This document shows, in pieces, positions 43,100 to 55,400 of a stretch of 64,000 bases of DNA. The DNA is taken from positions 396,319,338 through 396,383,337 of the forward strand of contig NC_053491.1 in assembly GCF_905171775.1 (NCBI RefSeq). The letters run 5' to 3'. The notes beneath the pieces are model-generated. The model saw nothing but the letters and a program-made list of their open reading frames with translations, made no database searches and was not told the DNA's origin. A program made the position numbers and the translations under genes. Numbering within the stretch: position 1 is the first letter of the stretch; every line of letters begins with the position of its first letter. Origin of the DNA: Rana temporaria (lineage: Eukaryota > Chordata > Amphibia > Anura > Ranidae).

Positions 43100-43605
43100 T
43101 ATGTTCCCTGCCAGTGACATTTATACAGTAATTAGTGCATATTTATGGCATCGATCGCTGTATAAATGCCAATGGTCCCAAAAATGTGTCAAAAGTCTCC
43201 GATCTGTCAATTGCAATGTCGCAATACCACAAAAAAACGCACATCAATGCCATTACTAGTAAAAAATAAATAAATAATAAAAACACCATAAAAATGCCAT
43301 AAATCTTTCCCATAGTGTGTAAACGCTATAACTTTTGCGCAAACCAATCAATATACGCTTATTGCTTTTTTTTTTACCAAAAATATGTAGAAGAATACAT
43401 ATTGGCCTAAACTGAATTTGTTTTTTAAAAACATTTTTGGGGATGTTTATCATAGCAAAAATTGTCACTCTTTTTTTGTTTATAGCACAAAAAATAAAAA
43501 CCGCAAAGGTGATCAAATACCACCAAAAGAAAGCTCTATTTGTGGGAAAAATTTACGCAAATTATGTTTTTGTTTGGTACAGCATGACCACGCAATTGTC
43601 AGTTA
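43100..43605 (-). mobile_element. CCACTTAA-family copy, inverted and partial
   Basis: Reverse-complement core at about 43470-43560 (GATCAAATACCACCAAAAGAAAGCTC) and the distal ATAACTTTTGCGCAAACC segment. It runs head to head with the next copy. Confidence 0.75.
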
Positions 43606-44130
43606 ACTACTTAACCCCCGGACCATATTGCTAGTCAAAGACCAGAGCACTTTTTGCGATTCGGCACTGTGTCGCTTTAACTGACAATTGCGCGGTCGTG
43701 CCACGTGGCTCCCAAACAAAATTGGCGTCCTTTTTTTCCCACAAATAGACCTTTCTTTTGGTGGTATTTCATCACCTCTGCGGTTTTTAGTTTTTGCACT
43801 ATAAACAAAAATAGTGTCAATTTTGAAAAAAATGAATATTTTTTACTTTTTGCTATAATAAATATCCCCTAAAAATATATATAAAAAAAAAAACATTTCC
43901 TCAGTTTAGGCCGATACGTATTCTTCTACATATTTTTCATTAAAAAAAATCGCAATAAGCATTTATTGATTGGTTTGCGCAAAAGTTATAGTGTTTACAA
44001 AATAGGGGGTATTTTTATGGCATTTTTATTAATATTTTTTTTTTTACTAGTAATGGCGGCGATCAGCGATTTTTTTTCGGTACTGCGACATTATGGTGGA
44101 CACTTCAGACACTTTTGACACATTGCAACC
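43606..44130 (+). mobile_element. CCACTTAA-family copy, right part missing
   Basis: It starts CTACTTAACCCCCGGACC and keeps the core, the AAAAATATATA run and the ATGGCGGCGATCAGCG segment, then stops. 44131-44205 holds a reversed piece of the family's left end. Confidence 0.75.
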
Positions 44131-44205
44131 AGTTAAAGCAACGCAGTGTCGAATTTTAAAAAGTGCTCTGGTCAGGAAGGGGGTAAAATCTTCCGGGGCT
44201 GCAGT

Positions 44206-44595
44206 AGCTAATCAGTACAGTTGTCGTCCAAAAATACAATACATATACACTACAACACATGACATCACTTCCGATTTTTTTATTCTGTCGTAAGAGAATT
44301 TTCGTAACTTTAGTAAACTCTTCAGGTTCGATATATGACTAGCATTAAAAAAAAAAAAAAAACGGACGATCTGTCATCCGATTTTCAGATCGTGTCAAAG
44401 TCTCGCGGGAAAACCAGCATCAGCTGCTGCAGTGCTAATCAGTGTATTCTAACGGGGAAGGGGAGAGGTGGAATCCCCACTGTCAGACCTCAATGGGAGA
44501 GATCCCTGCAGCTACATCACTTGTGTGGATGCAGGAATCTATGAGTTTTTTATTTTTTCATTTAGCCTGCTGGTTGAAGGAAAATAAAACTATCA
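44206..44595. other. Unassigned sequence
   Basis: No termini or exon supported. Confidence 0.25.
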
Positions 44596-45012
44596 TGCCG
44601 CGTACACACGATCGGTCAAACCGTTGAGAACGGTCTGATGGACCGTTTTCATCGGACCAAACCGATCGTGTGTGGGCCCCATCGGTTATTTATCCATAGG
44701 TTAAAAAAAAGCAATCTTGTTTTAAATTTAACCGATGGATACCTAACCGATAGGAAAAAACGATCGTTAGTAGGCACGATCATCGGTTAAAATTCCACGC
44801 ATGCTCAGAATCAAGTCGACGCATGCTTGGAAGCATTGAACTTCGTTTTTTTCAGCACGTCGTTGTGTTTTACATCACCGCGTTCTGACGCGATCGTTTT
44901 TTTAACTGATGGTGTGTAGGCACGACTGACCATCAGTCAGCTTCATTGGTTAACCGATGAAAACGGTCCATCAGACCGTTCTCATCGGATGGACCGATCG
45001 TGTGTACGCGGC
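44596..45012. mobile_element. Fold-back MITE, TGCCGCGTACACACGATCGG family
   Basis: The left TGCCGCGTACACACGATCGG pairs with GGACCGATCGTGTGTACGCGGC at the right. The interior AACGGTCTGATGGACCGTTT is palindromic. No clean target duplication (CA on the left, TTTA on the right). Confidence 0.85.
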
Positions 45013-45485
45013 TTTAGCCACCGCCATTCCATGTCATCCCACATCTCTTAAATTACTCCACCGGAATGAGGTCTTTAGAACCGGATGTAAGGGTGCAATT
45101 ATCTGACTGTCTGGACAGCTGACATCCCAAGGCTCTTCTGGCATAATAAAATAAGCTGAGGTGCTTACAGTAAACAATTACTTACAGTAAACAATTACTT
45201 ACAGTTGATTTGTGTTAGGGGAAAAATCTGTGTGAAGCAATTGCTGTCTCCGTTTTAACCTAAGAAGATAAGAGTTGTTTTTCAAACCATGTCTTTTATT
45301 TAAGTTGCCCATTAGCGTTCTCCTGGTGACAAAAACCGCCTGCTGCAGACGAACACTAAAGAGAGATTGGAGGTTCTTATGCATACTGTATCTTTCTTTT
45401 GTCAAAAAAACAATCTTGATTTAAAAAAAAAAGGGTAAATATTTCAACGCAATTCATGGTATGAACCAGTCCTTACACTTTATTC
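45013..45485. other. Unassigned sequence
   Basis: A short direct repeat TTACAGTAAACAATTACT (45168-45202) is the only structure. The minus-strand frame at 45199-45405 has no recognisable domain. Confidence 0.3.
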
Positions 45486-45493
45486 ATTATCCC

Positions 45494-45981
45494 CAGGGCC
45501 GTCTTTACCATAGGGCCCTGTCACTGTTGGGGGCCCAAAGCAACCCGGAGGTCCCCAGGGCCCCAGATGGCAACCCCCCTTTTTTTTATTTATTTTTAAA
45601 TTAAATTTTTTTTTTTTAAATATATTTTTATTAAAGGGACAATTTTTTTTAGGGGTCCCCAGGGGCCCGGAGGTCCCCAGGGCCCCCGATGGCAACCCCC
45701 CTTTTTTTATTTATTTTTAAATTAAAAAAATATATTTTTTTAATATATTTTTATTTTATTTTTTATTAAAGGGCCAATTTTTTTTTTTAGAGGTCTGGAG
45801 GTCCCCAGGGGCCCGTAGTTCCCCAGGGCCCCGGATGACAACCCCCTTTTTTTATAAAAAAAAACTTTTTTTATATATTTTTTTTATTAAAGGGCCCTGG
45901 ATGGCAACCCCCCTTTTTCTTATAAAAAAAATATTTTTTTTATATTATTTTATTTCTTTTTTTTCTTTTTTTATATATATG

Positions 45982-46073
<92 letters not shown>

Positions 46074-47650
46074 AAAGGACTCCCCAGGGCCCCATGTGGC
46101 AAACACCCTTTTTTATTTATTTTTATAAATGTTTATTTTTATTTTTTTGTTTATATATTTTTTTTATTTTTTATTAAAGGGCCCAGAGGTCCCGGGTAGC
46201 AACACCCCTTTTTTTGTAATTTATTTTTATAAAAAAAAAAAAATTATTAAAGGACCCAGAGGGCCCCAGATGGCAACCCCCTTTTTAAAAAAAATATATA
46301 TATATTTTTTATATATATTTTTTATTTATTTTTTTCTTTTTATTAAAGGTCCCAGAGGTCCCTATATTTTTCTTTATTTCTTCTTTTTTTTGTAAAGGGC
46401 CCCCCACTTCTAAATTTGCGGCAGCCCCCCCCCCCCGCTTCTCAATTTCAGGCGGCAGCACCCCCTCCCCCTGGTTCTCTGCTCCAGGGGGCCCATGCCT
46501 GAAGCTGTGTAAGGGGCCCCATAATTCCTGATGGCGGCCCTGCCGCCCGTTAAGCTCCTGTGCTGCCCACAAATCAGGCTGAAAATCATCAGCGGCACGC
46601 AGCCAGTGACAGTACTGCTTCCCTTCCCAGTGTTTTAAAATGTACAGCACCCCTGGCTTCCCTTTAGACGTGCACTTCTCCCTTCCTGCCACTGGGTGCT
46701 GCTTGTATAAAAAAGTGAATTAGAATGTGATTTTATAATATCCCCAGTTTGCTCTTCCCGAGGCTGACTTCTTCATGTCCTGCTCCTCAAGGTATGTCAC
46801 TGTTTGCTAATCTATATTGTAAATAGAAGTTTTCTGTAGAGTGTGCCCAAAGTCTTTATAATATTTGAGGATTCACTGCAGGTCTGGTCAGTGTTTTAAA
46901 AAGTTCCTCTATTTTACACATGGCATGGCATGGGGTCACAGCACCGTCTGTCCATTCTGCTTTAGCACCATGGGACCCCATGCCATGCCATGTGTAAAAT
47001 AGAGAAACTCTTTAAATCACAGACCAGACCTGCAGTCCAGGCCGAGTAAGGCCTCAGAGCACATGGCATTACTTTCTGTATTTAACTGCTTGATGGGCTT
47101 ATTTTGGGCCTGGCTGGTTCACATGTATGTGTTTTGGCGGCCCACATTTGCACAGGCACAGCAGCCTATTCATTTAAATGGGCCGCCATGCCTGCGTTTC
47201 CTGCAAAGAAAAGCGCATGCCTCATGTAATAGGCTGCGCACACGGCACGCCTATGCCCATCAAGCACTGAAATACAGCACTGTCTGTCCATTCTGCTGTC
47301 TGCTGTGACTTATCTGCAGTTCCCGCACTGTCAAACTTGCAGCATTTTTAGACGTTTAGGTCACGCTTTTAAAAACACAGTGCGTTTGTGTGTGCAAGAA
47401 CTGCAGATAAGTAGCATGGTGCAAAAGCAGAATGGATTTCAAGGCAACTGTATTTTTAAAATGCTGAATGCACCTTTTTTCTGCAGGAAACGAAGGCATG
47501 GCAGCCCATTCAAATCAATGGGCTGCTGTGCCTGCACAAATAAGGGCCGCCAAAACACATACATGTGAACCAGCCAGGCCCAAAATAAGCTGGAGGGGGG
47601 CCCAAAAAAAATGTTTGCCCAGGGCCCAAACCATATTAAAGACGGCCCTG
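45494..47650. mobile_element. hAT-like element, 8-bp TSD ATTATCCC
   Basis: It starts CAGGGCCGTCTTTACC and ends TTAAAGACGGCCCTG. ATTATCCC lies at 45486-45493 and 47651-47658. The left half is a degenerate tandem of GGTCCCCAGGGCCCC..GATGGCAACCCCC followed by A/T-rich blocks. The right half has two inverted segments (46915-47020 around GGCATGGCATGGGGTCACAG; CACATGTATGTGTTTTGGCGG near 47118 and its complement near 47550). No transposase, so non-autonomous; 2157 bp. Confidence 0.85.
45976..46067. repeat. (TA)n microsatellite inside the hAT element
   Basis: About 45 TA units beginning with a short TATGTATG interruption. Confidence 0.95.
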
Positions 47651-47862
47651 ATTATCCCCATCGCTAATTCATTACAGTACTCACCTAGGTTAATGCAGTA
47701 TCAATCCAATGCTGCGTCATGCCCCTCCCCCATCTCCGCACTGAGTATGGGGCAATTAAACACCCCCGATTGCTCAGTTCTCCCCTCCGCTTTGAGAAGA
47801 GAACCACGATTGACAGTCTGTGTTTACAAGTGATTGTGGAGAGCAGGCACCAAAGGGTCTGA

Positions 47863-48300
47863 GCCAGAGGTGGTGGAACTGAGTTCCCCCAAGTTCCCCC
47901 TGAAAAAAATCCCTGCCTACACCAATGTTCACAACTCACTTCGGAACGTCGACCATAACTGCACGCACCTCACCACAACCCACCTCTCCATTCCCTGTCC
48001 AAGCTCACTCCTGCATCCCCCCTCTACAGCTCACCTCTACACCCCCCACCATAGCTAACCCCAGTCCACAGTTCACCTTTGCACCCTTCTTTAACAGCTT
48101 ATCTCTGTAACCCCCACCCCAAATGGTTAAGCTCTTCAACTCTCTGCCATGCTCCATTTTTCTGCATCTCCCTTATCGCATCTTACTTTTACACTCCCTC
48201 CTCAGCATTGACCCCTGCACCCCCACAAGCTTCACCATTGCACTCCCCCTCCCCCTTTCTCCCACTGACCCATTAACATCTATACTAGACCCTCATCTAG
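47863..48300 (+). repeat. Possible hAT left end followed by C-rich degenerate tandem repeat
   Basis: CAGAGGTGGTGGAACTGAGT at 47863 resembles a hAT terminus I recognise from frog repeats. It is followed by loosely repeated 'CAGCTCACCTCTACACCCCC' phrases. No matching right end before the gypsy element. Confidence 0.4.
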
Positions 48301-48357
48301 GATAGGGGTCTGGTGTTGGTGAAGAGAATCCACAGCCGCCTTGTTTACAAACAGAAG

Positions 48358-49476
48358 TGTAGCACTGACCCCCGAAGGAGCTGCTGGTTTAATTTGGGCC
48401 TGCACTCTACCAATAAACCCCACTAACTTGGCTCAATCCCCTTGGCACAGCTGTGATGCAATGCAATACAATACAATGTAAGACAATACAAAATACCTGT
48501 ATTATAACCCCAGGATCCACTGACTGCACTTGGAGTGAGAAAAACAGTACGCCACAACAACTGGATACTTAACCAGAGATATATTTTACTGTGAAATATG
48601 CAAAGAAGTGATTACAGTAATTGTGCTGTCATCCCAACGTAAGACGACAGCACAATTGATTTAAACATAAGCTATTTGAAAACAGTATACATAAACATTT
48701 TATACCTGGGAGCTCCCCCTACTTTATTAGCTATGCGTGAGATCTCACTTAAAGTACTTGGTCTTGGATCTTCTTTTCTTCGCTAGCTAAAATGATTTGT
48801 AATCCACAGTTTTGATGAGTCAAATTGAAGTGAAAATGCTCCTGGTGTAACTGCAACAACTATTTTAAAATCGCTTGAAACGTCAAATTAGACAGGCCTC
48901 AAGCCTTCTCAGTTTCAGTTCCTCTGCTCCTATGTGGAACTATAAATCCCAGTGAGGCCTGTATATGAGTCTAACTGTGTGTAAACTTAGCGAACTGTGG
49001 GTCGTGACCCGCTCACCCACTGGATCGGAGCTCCGGGTAGTAACTTTTGTTCAGGGTCCTGTGACTGCAACTTGCTTCTCCGTCAGCTCTGTTCAGCTCC
49101 GCTGGATGGATCCGGTTCTCTGATGCTCGGATGAGTGTCTCTCTGTCTCTGCAATCCGGCCACTGTCCTCTAGCTCTCCGAGCTCAGCCTTTCGCTCCCC
49201 AGCAGCTCGGCATCAGCATCCAGAACCCTTTTGTTTACACTCCTGTCTCCCCTCGTCTCCAAGGCAACCAAAATCCTCCACAAAACATCTCTCTGCATTA
49301 CCAGTATTTGGGTCTCTCCTCGTCTCCAAGGCAACCAAAATCCTAAACAAAACATCTCTCTGCATTACCAGTATTTGGTCACTAGATGGCTCCAAATACT
49401 TAAACATAGCAATGTCCATAGACGTTGTATTAAAGTATGCAAACACACATCAATATACAAGAATGTCAGCGCTACA
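48358..49476 (-). repeat. 3' LTR of the gypsy element
   Basis: 1119 bp with TGTAGC/GCTACA ends. It differs from the 5' LTR at three positions: 48893 (C against T), 48974 (A against C) and 48978 (T against C). It contains two tandem copies of a ~65-bp segment (CCTCGTCTCCAAGGCAACCA through CTGCATTACCAGTATTTGG) at about 49252-49380. Confidence 0.97.
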
Positions 49477-49489
49477 CACTCCCCCTACT
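49477..49489 (-). other. Polypurine tract
   Basis: On the minus strand AGTAGGGGGAGTG lies directly before the 3' LTR and directly after the gag-pol TAA. This is the expected place for plus-strand DNA priming. Confidence 0.85.
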
Positions 49490-52400
49490 TTATCTCTTTG
49501 GTCCTCCAAAGAGGTTCAAATTGCTAACTCTATTCTGCATTTTAGCCTCTATACGGTTATACAATACAGACAGAGGAGCTTCCCACCAATTGTCATATGA
49601 TGGGGAGCTATCCTGTGCACTCACAGCTGATACTACTGTGTCTGGTACAGATGTGCCAAGGGGTGAGGTGGGGTTGTCCCTTACTGAATCAAAAGTAGAG
49701 GGACCAGACAGTTCAAGGTTTCTTTTGCTGACAAACTGAGATGCTTCAGAGCATTCGCCCAATGTATCATAAGTCAGTCTGCGTGGTGGGCGAATGTCTC
49801 TCTTTGCTCTTTGCACTTTCGGGGTATCCATTCCTTTTTGACAAATGTCGTCATCCCTCCTCTCAGTGACTAAAAATGGAGAGTAAATAAGAGTACTGGG
49901 CTCTTCTGCAAGATGAGTTGCCGGCACAAATTCTGGGGCCTCTGCCCTGAGAGTTCCGTTATTATCCTCCTCTACTTCTGAAGAGATATCAGCATCTGTT
50001 TCTGAAGTTTCCGGAGGCCACAGCCAACTCATCTCCACTTCCTCATCTTCATCTGTAGAGGGTGCAAGCTGAGATCTGGTTATTGGCCTACACACATCGG
50101 TGGATGTGGATGGGAATTCCTCCTCTGTGCTTATCCTGACTGCCGTAGTGAGAGGTAAAAGGTGATTCCGATGCCAGGTTTTTATTGGCCCAGTGTTTCC
50201 TTCTGGCTTGATTTCATACACTGGGAGCCCTGGAAGCTTCCTACACACAACATAAGGCTGTGATCTCCAACGATCAGCCAACTTATGCTTGCCTGGGATG
50301 CCTAGATTCCTCAGCAAAACCCGGTCACCTGGTTGAAGATCCTGAACTCTTACTTTCAGGTCAAAGTTTCTCTTGTTCCTGTTGACTCTGGAGTTCGAAG
50401 TGGCTTGAGCCTGCTCGTAAGCTATCTTCAGGCTCCTCCGCAGCCTGTCCACATACCCTCTATGGGAGGTCTCTGATGTGTGATCCAAGGAGGAACCAAA
50501 AGCCAGGTCCACTGGTAATCGGGCTTCACGGCCGAACATCAATCTGTAAGGTGAATACCCAGTGGCGTCACTTTTGGTACTGTTGTAGGCATGAACCAGT
50601 GCAGTAATGTGTTTACTCCAATGGGGTTTCTGTTCTGCAGTCAATGTCCCCAACATATTCAGGAGAGTCCTGTTGAACCTTTCCGGTTGAGGGTCCCCTT
50701 GTGGGTGATAAGGAGTAGTCCTGGACTTTTGTATGCCTAGTAGATCCAACAGTCTTTTTATTAATTTGCTCTCAAAGTCCCTTCCTTGGTCCGAATGTAT
50801 CCGTTGAGGTAAGCCATAATGGACGAAGAACTTTTCCACGAGAGTCTTTGCTACTGTGGTTGCTTGCTGGTCTCTAGTAGGAAATGCTTGGGCATAACGG
50901 GTAAAGTGATCTGTTACCACCAAGATGTCCCCCTGCCCACTCAGATCGGATTCCAAACAAAGAAAGTCTATGCAGACCAGGTCCATTGGTCCCTGGCTCT
51001 CCAAATGGCCCATTGGGGCAGCCCTCTGGGGCAATGTCTTTCGTTGTATACACCTGAGGCAGGAATGACAGTAACTCTCCACTTCTTTCCTCATGTGAGG
51101 CCAGTAGAACCTGTCCCTTACTAGTTGGAAAGTCCTCTCAGCTCCCAAATGACCATGATGATCGTGTAAAGCAATCAGTACCCTCTCTCTGTACTTTTCC
51201 GGCAGGAGCAGCTGCCATTTTGCTTCTGGATCATCAGAGGGGCCCCTTCGGTAGACCACCCCTTGTTGCAACTGCAACCGATCCCATTCTTTCAGTATCA
51301 GCCGGGCTTCCTTCTTGGGGCTCTTCTGCAGCACATCAGACTGTTGATGTTCCAATGCCTTCAGCACCAGCCCACACAGTGGATCTTCCTCCTGATCTCT
51401 CCTGAGATCCTTTCTGGATAGCTTGGGGAGACCCTCTTGTACAACCTGGGAGACGTTGCAATAGCACCTGGGTACTCCCGCTGAGGATACTCCCACTTCT
51501 TCAGCTCTGGCCCCACCTCTCCCGTGTAGACTTGTCCCTTCACAAAGGGCTCTTACCCCCTCTGGAGTAAGTTGAGTCCAGTCTTCTGATGGATTTCGGG
51601 GGTCATGAGGCCTTCTTGATAGAGCATCCGCATCTCGATTACCAACCCCTGGTCTGTACTTCAGGCTGAAGGTAAATGCCGAGAGAGCAGCTAGCCACCT
51701 GTGACCGGTGGCGTCCAGCTTTGCAGTTGTGAGCAGGTATGTGAGGGGGTTGTTGTCCGTCTTTACCACAAATTCAGCCCCGTAAAGGTAATCCTTCAAC
51801 TTGTCTACCACTGCCCACTTCAGAGCCAGAAATTCAAGCTTGTGAGTCGGATAGTTTCTTTCGGCAGGAATCAAACTTCTGCTCACATAGGCGATCGGCT
51901 GCAGATGCCCTTCATGCTCTTGATAGAGCACTCCTCCCAGTCCGTCACGGCTGGCATCCACATGCAACTCGTATGGTTTGGCAGGGTCTGCATAGGCCAA
52001 AACCGGAGCAGTGGTAAGGCTCCACTTCAATTGTCTGAAGGCTTCCTCACATCCTGGAGTCCACTGGTCCTGGATGGACTCTTTCTTCCTTCTGGGCCCT
52101 TCTTTTGGTTTCCTTGACTGATCTGGGCTTACACTAACTTCTTCCTGTTTCTTCAGGAGCTCAGTGAGTGGGTGGGCTATTTTAGCGAACCCCTCCACGA
52201 ACCTTCTGTAGTACGAACAGAAGCCTAAGAATGACCTGAGTTCAGTCATGTTGGTGGGCCTTGGCCAAGAAGTGACAGCTTCTAACTTCTTGGGATCGGT
52301 TGCCACTCCCTCTTCAGACACAATGTGTCCCAGGTAATTCACTGAGGGCTGGTAGAACTGGCATTTTTCCATAGAGAGCTTCAGACCTTCATCATGAAGT

Positions 52401-55400
52401 CTCTTCAGGACCTTCTCCAGGCGTTCTTCGTGCTCTTCCAACGTTCTTCCAAATACTATGACGTCATCCAGGTAAACTAGTACTTCAAGTAAGTTCATGT
52501 CACCCACTGTTTTTTCCATCAACCTCTGGAACGTTGCTGGGGCCCCAGACAGGCCTTGCGGCATCCGGTTGAACTCAAAGAATCCGACTGGGGTGATAAA
52601 AGCGGTCTTCTCTTTGTCTTCAGGGCACATGGGGATCTGATAATACCCACTCTTTAAGTCCAGCACACTGAACCACTTCGCTCCCGACAGGCTCTGCAGA
52701 GCATCCTCTATCCGAGGTGTGGTGTACTGGTCAGGAATGGTCCTCCGGTTCAGGGTCCTGTAATCGATACATAGGCGTAGGGACCCGTTCTTCTTCCTGA
52801 CCACCACTATTGGGGAGGCATAAGGACTCCTGGACTCCCGGATAATGCCAGTCCTCTTGAGTTCAGCCAGTTGTTCCCTCAAATCTTCCAGATCTCCCAA
52901 TGGGATTCGCCTAACCCTTTCACGAAACGGCTTGTCTTCCTCCAGTCGAATTCGGTGGGTGGCACTCTTTGCCAAACCCACATCAAATTCACTTTTTGAG
53001 AAAGCTGCCCTCCATCTCAGAAGTTGGGCTTTAGCTCTTTCTCTCCATGCCGGAGTCAGAGGCGTATTCTTTGGGCAGAATTCTTCTACAGGGATTTCTG
53101 CTGTTGGTCCTTCCGTCGAACCACATGCTGCGACTGGAGTTGCTGGGCTGACCTGTCCTAACAGTAGTCTGGCTGGCACCCTCACTGGCACAGCTGCTGT
53201 GTTGCGGACACTGACTGGAACTTTGCCGTGAGTCCTCTTCAATGCCCTGGTGGGCAATACTTCAGGGATAAGTTCTAACCCCTTTTTTTCTTCCTGGCTT
53301 GTATTTTCAAGGACAATGAAAGGACCTGTTTTTTTCCAGCTTAACTTGACGGAGGCTCTCAGGCAGACTACTTCACCCGGCTGGACTAACCTCTTTTCCC
53401 TATCCAGGAGCCAGATTTTTCCCACTCCCTCTTCAGGAGCCTCTTCCTCCTGTCTAAGGTCTCGGTATGTCTGGGCCAACATTGGATGTATTTTAGTGGG
53501 GAGGGTCCCCTTCTGCAGCACAAGCGGTGCAAGTAGCCTCCTCACCAAGTTAGTGTTCGTCCCAATGATGAGGGAATTTTTGTCAGCCCCTGGGGGGCGA
53601 GGGCACACTATGGCCAAGGTGTCGAAAGTCTCAGCCTGTCCTGCTGTACTTGGGTCAAAGGTGAGTCTGACCGGCAGGTAACCATCATATGGGAAGTTCT
53701 GAGTGCCTAATCCCCATATCTCTAGTTCCTCCAATTTCTGTAACGGCAGGTGCTTGAGATGTCTGTCATAGAAATCCCTGTAGAGCAAGGTTACTTGGGC
53801 TCCAGTGTCCAGCAGGGCTTTCGTATAAATCCTCTCTACTTGGATGGGAACAATTGGGGAGGGTCCCACTAACTTGGGGGGAAATCCACTGATTGCAGTA
53901 CCTTTGACCTGCCTGGTGGCTTGTGCCTTCGCCTTTGGTTTTGGGGGTCTCTCTCTTTTCCATCCTGGCTTGTTGGTGACCTCAGTGGTCAGGGGTATAT
54001 GAGTTGGTGTGGAGTTCGCTATTGCAATCGGGTGCCCAGTTGACTCCTTCACTGGGGCCCTCTGAAGTTTTTCCCCCAGTTGTTTGGTTTTTGTTTCAGT
54101 TACTGGGCTTGGGCACACTCGCCTGAGATGTCCTACTCCTCCAAATTTAAAGCAGACTCTCTGTGTTTGTTTCATAGGATGGTTAATGGTAGGAGTCTCT
54201 GGAGCCTTGAGTGGCAGGACTTCTTCTGTCTGGGGTTTCACCAGACGAGTCATCAACATGATCATCATCTCCAGTATTTCTTTCTGGGTCTGGAACAGCT
54301 TCTCCAGTTCAGTCTGACCTACGGGTAGGTGGTGAATAGGTGAAAGCCATGATCCCTGTTCAACGCTTGTTGCCAATACATTAAGTTCCTGAGTGTCTGA
54401 GGGGACACCTATCTGCTGTATTTTAGCACTTGTGATGCTAGGAGGTTGAAGTTTCCCCTGTTTTTGGTCCCTCTCAATCTCAATTTTATCCGCTTCATTC
54501 ACTTTCTCAATGAGGACCTCATCCGGAGTTGAGGGATCTTCCAAATACTGCTTCAGTTGTAGCTTGATATAGTCACTCCTCAATCCCGTAGTCACAGATC
54601 TCCTAAATTTCCTCTTAACTAGCTCGGCTCCAAAATGCTCTCCATTTCCTTCTTCCTTTGATGTGAACAGCAGGCGGTCCTTGAGCTCAATGGCCCGAAA
54701 TAGGAAGTTCTGAGGAGTCTCTCTACTATCCTGTGTCATATTTATCAGTCGATGAAACAGCTCAGTGGCATCTTCCTCCTCATAATAGCTTTTCAGTATC
54801 CTCTTTAGCTGGTTCAAGGTCAATCCACTCTTCCTCTCCAACATGCCCCTAACACTTGAACCTGGGCTGATGGCATGGATTACAGCCTCTCTAATTTCCG
54901 ATTCCAGATATCCTTTCTGTAGCCCCAACTCTATTTGGTGTAGGAGGCTGGTGTAGGACAGTTTGTCCTTCTGCCCTCTTTCTCCTATCTGGCCGTCAAT
55001 GTGGAAATCCTTCCGGATGGTTACTTCCTGCAAGCGGCCCTGGGTGTGTTTCTTCAGTACCTTCCCAGTGTTGGGCGTTATCTGGCCATCTTTCTGGTCC
55101 TCCAAAACGACACGTAACCCATTAATGCGTTCAGCTATCATACTGGAGGTCTCCTGAAACCTCTCCTGTATGTTACAGTACTGTCGCTTCAGATCAGCCA
55201 GCTGTCGTTCTGCCAGTGATTTAACAGCAGCCTCTGCTTTCCTGTCTAAAGGTTCTAACTGCTTTTGACTGGGAGAGCGCCCTTCATGTTTGCTGGGGTG
55301 TGTCAGGTGGAACTCGGACAATTTTATACTGGCACCGTGGAAGTTTTCAGGGACATCCTGTTCCCACTCTATCAGTGCATAGGTGCAGTCGGTCCCAGGA

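Noticed and set aside
45835..46395. Hydrophobic Phe/Ile/Tyr-rich frames that look like membrane proteins
   Set aside because: They come from T-rich blocks and a (TA)n run inside a hAT-like element.
47834..48305. Ser/Pro/Thr-rich frames that could be a mucin-like protein
   Set aside because: C-rich degenerate tandem repeat; no signal peptide, splice site or conserved domain.
49477..49490. Search for an env gene after pol
   Set aside because: The stop codon is 14 bases from the 3' LTR, so there is no room; the ~190-residue tail is acidic and Ser-rich without a membrane segment.
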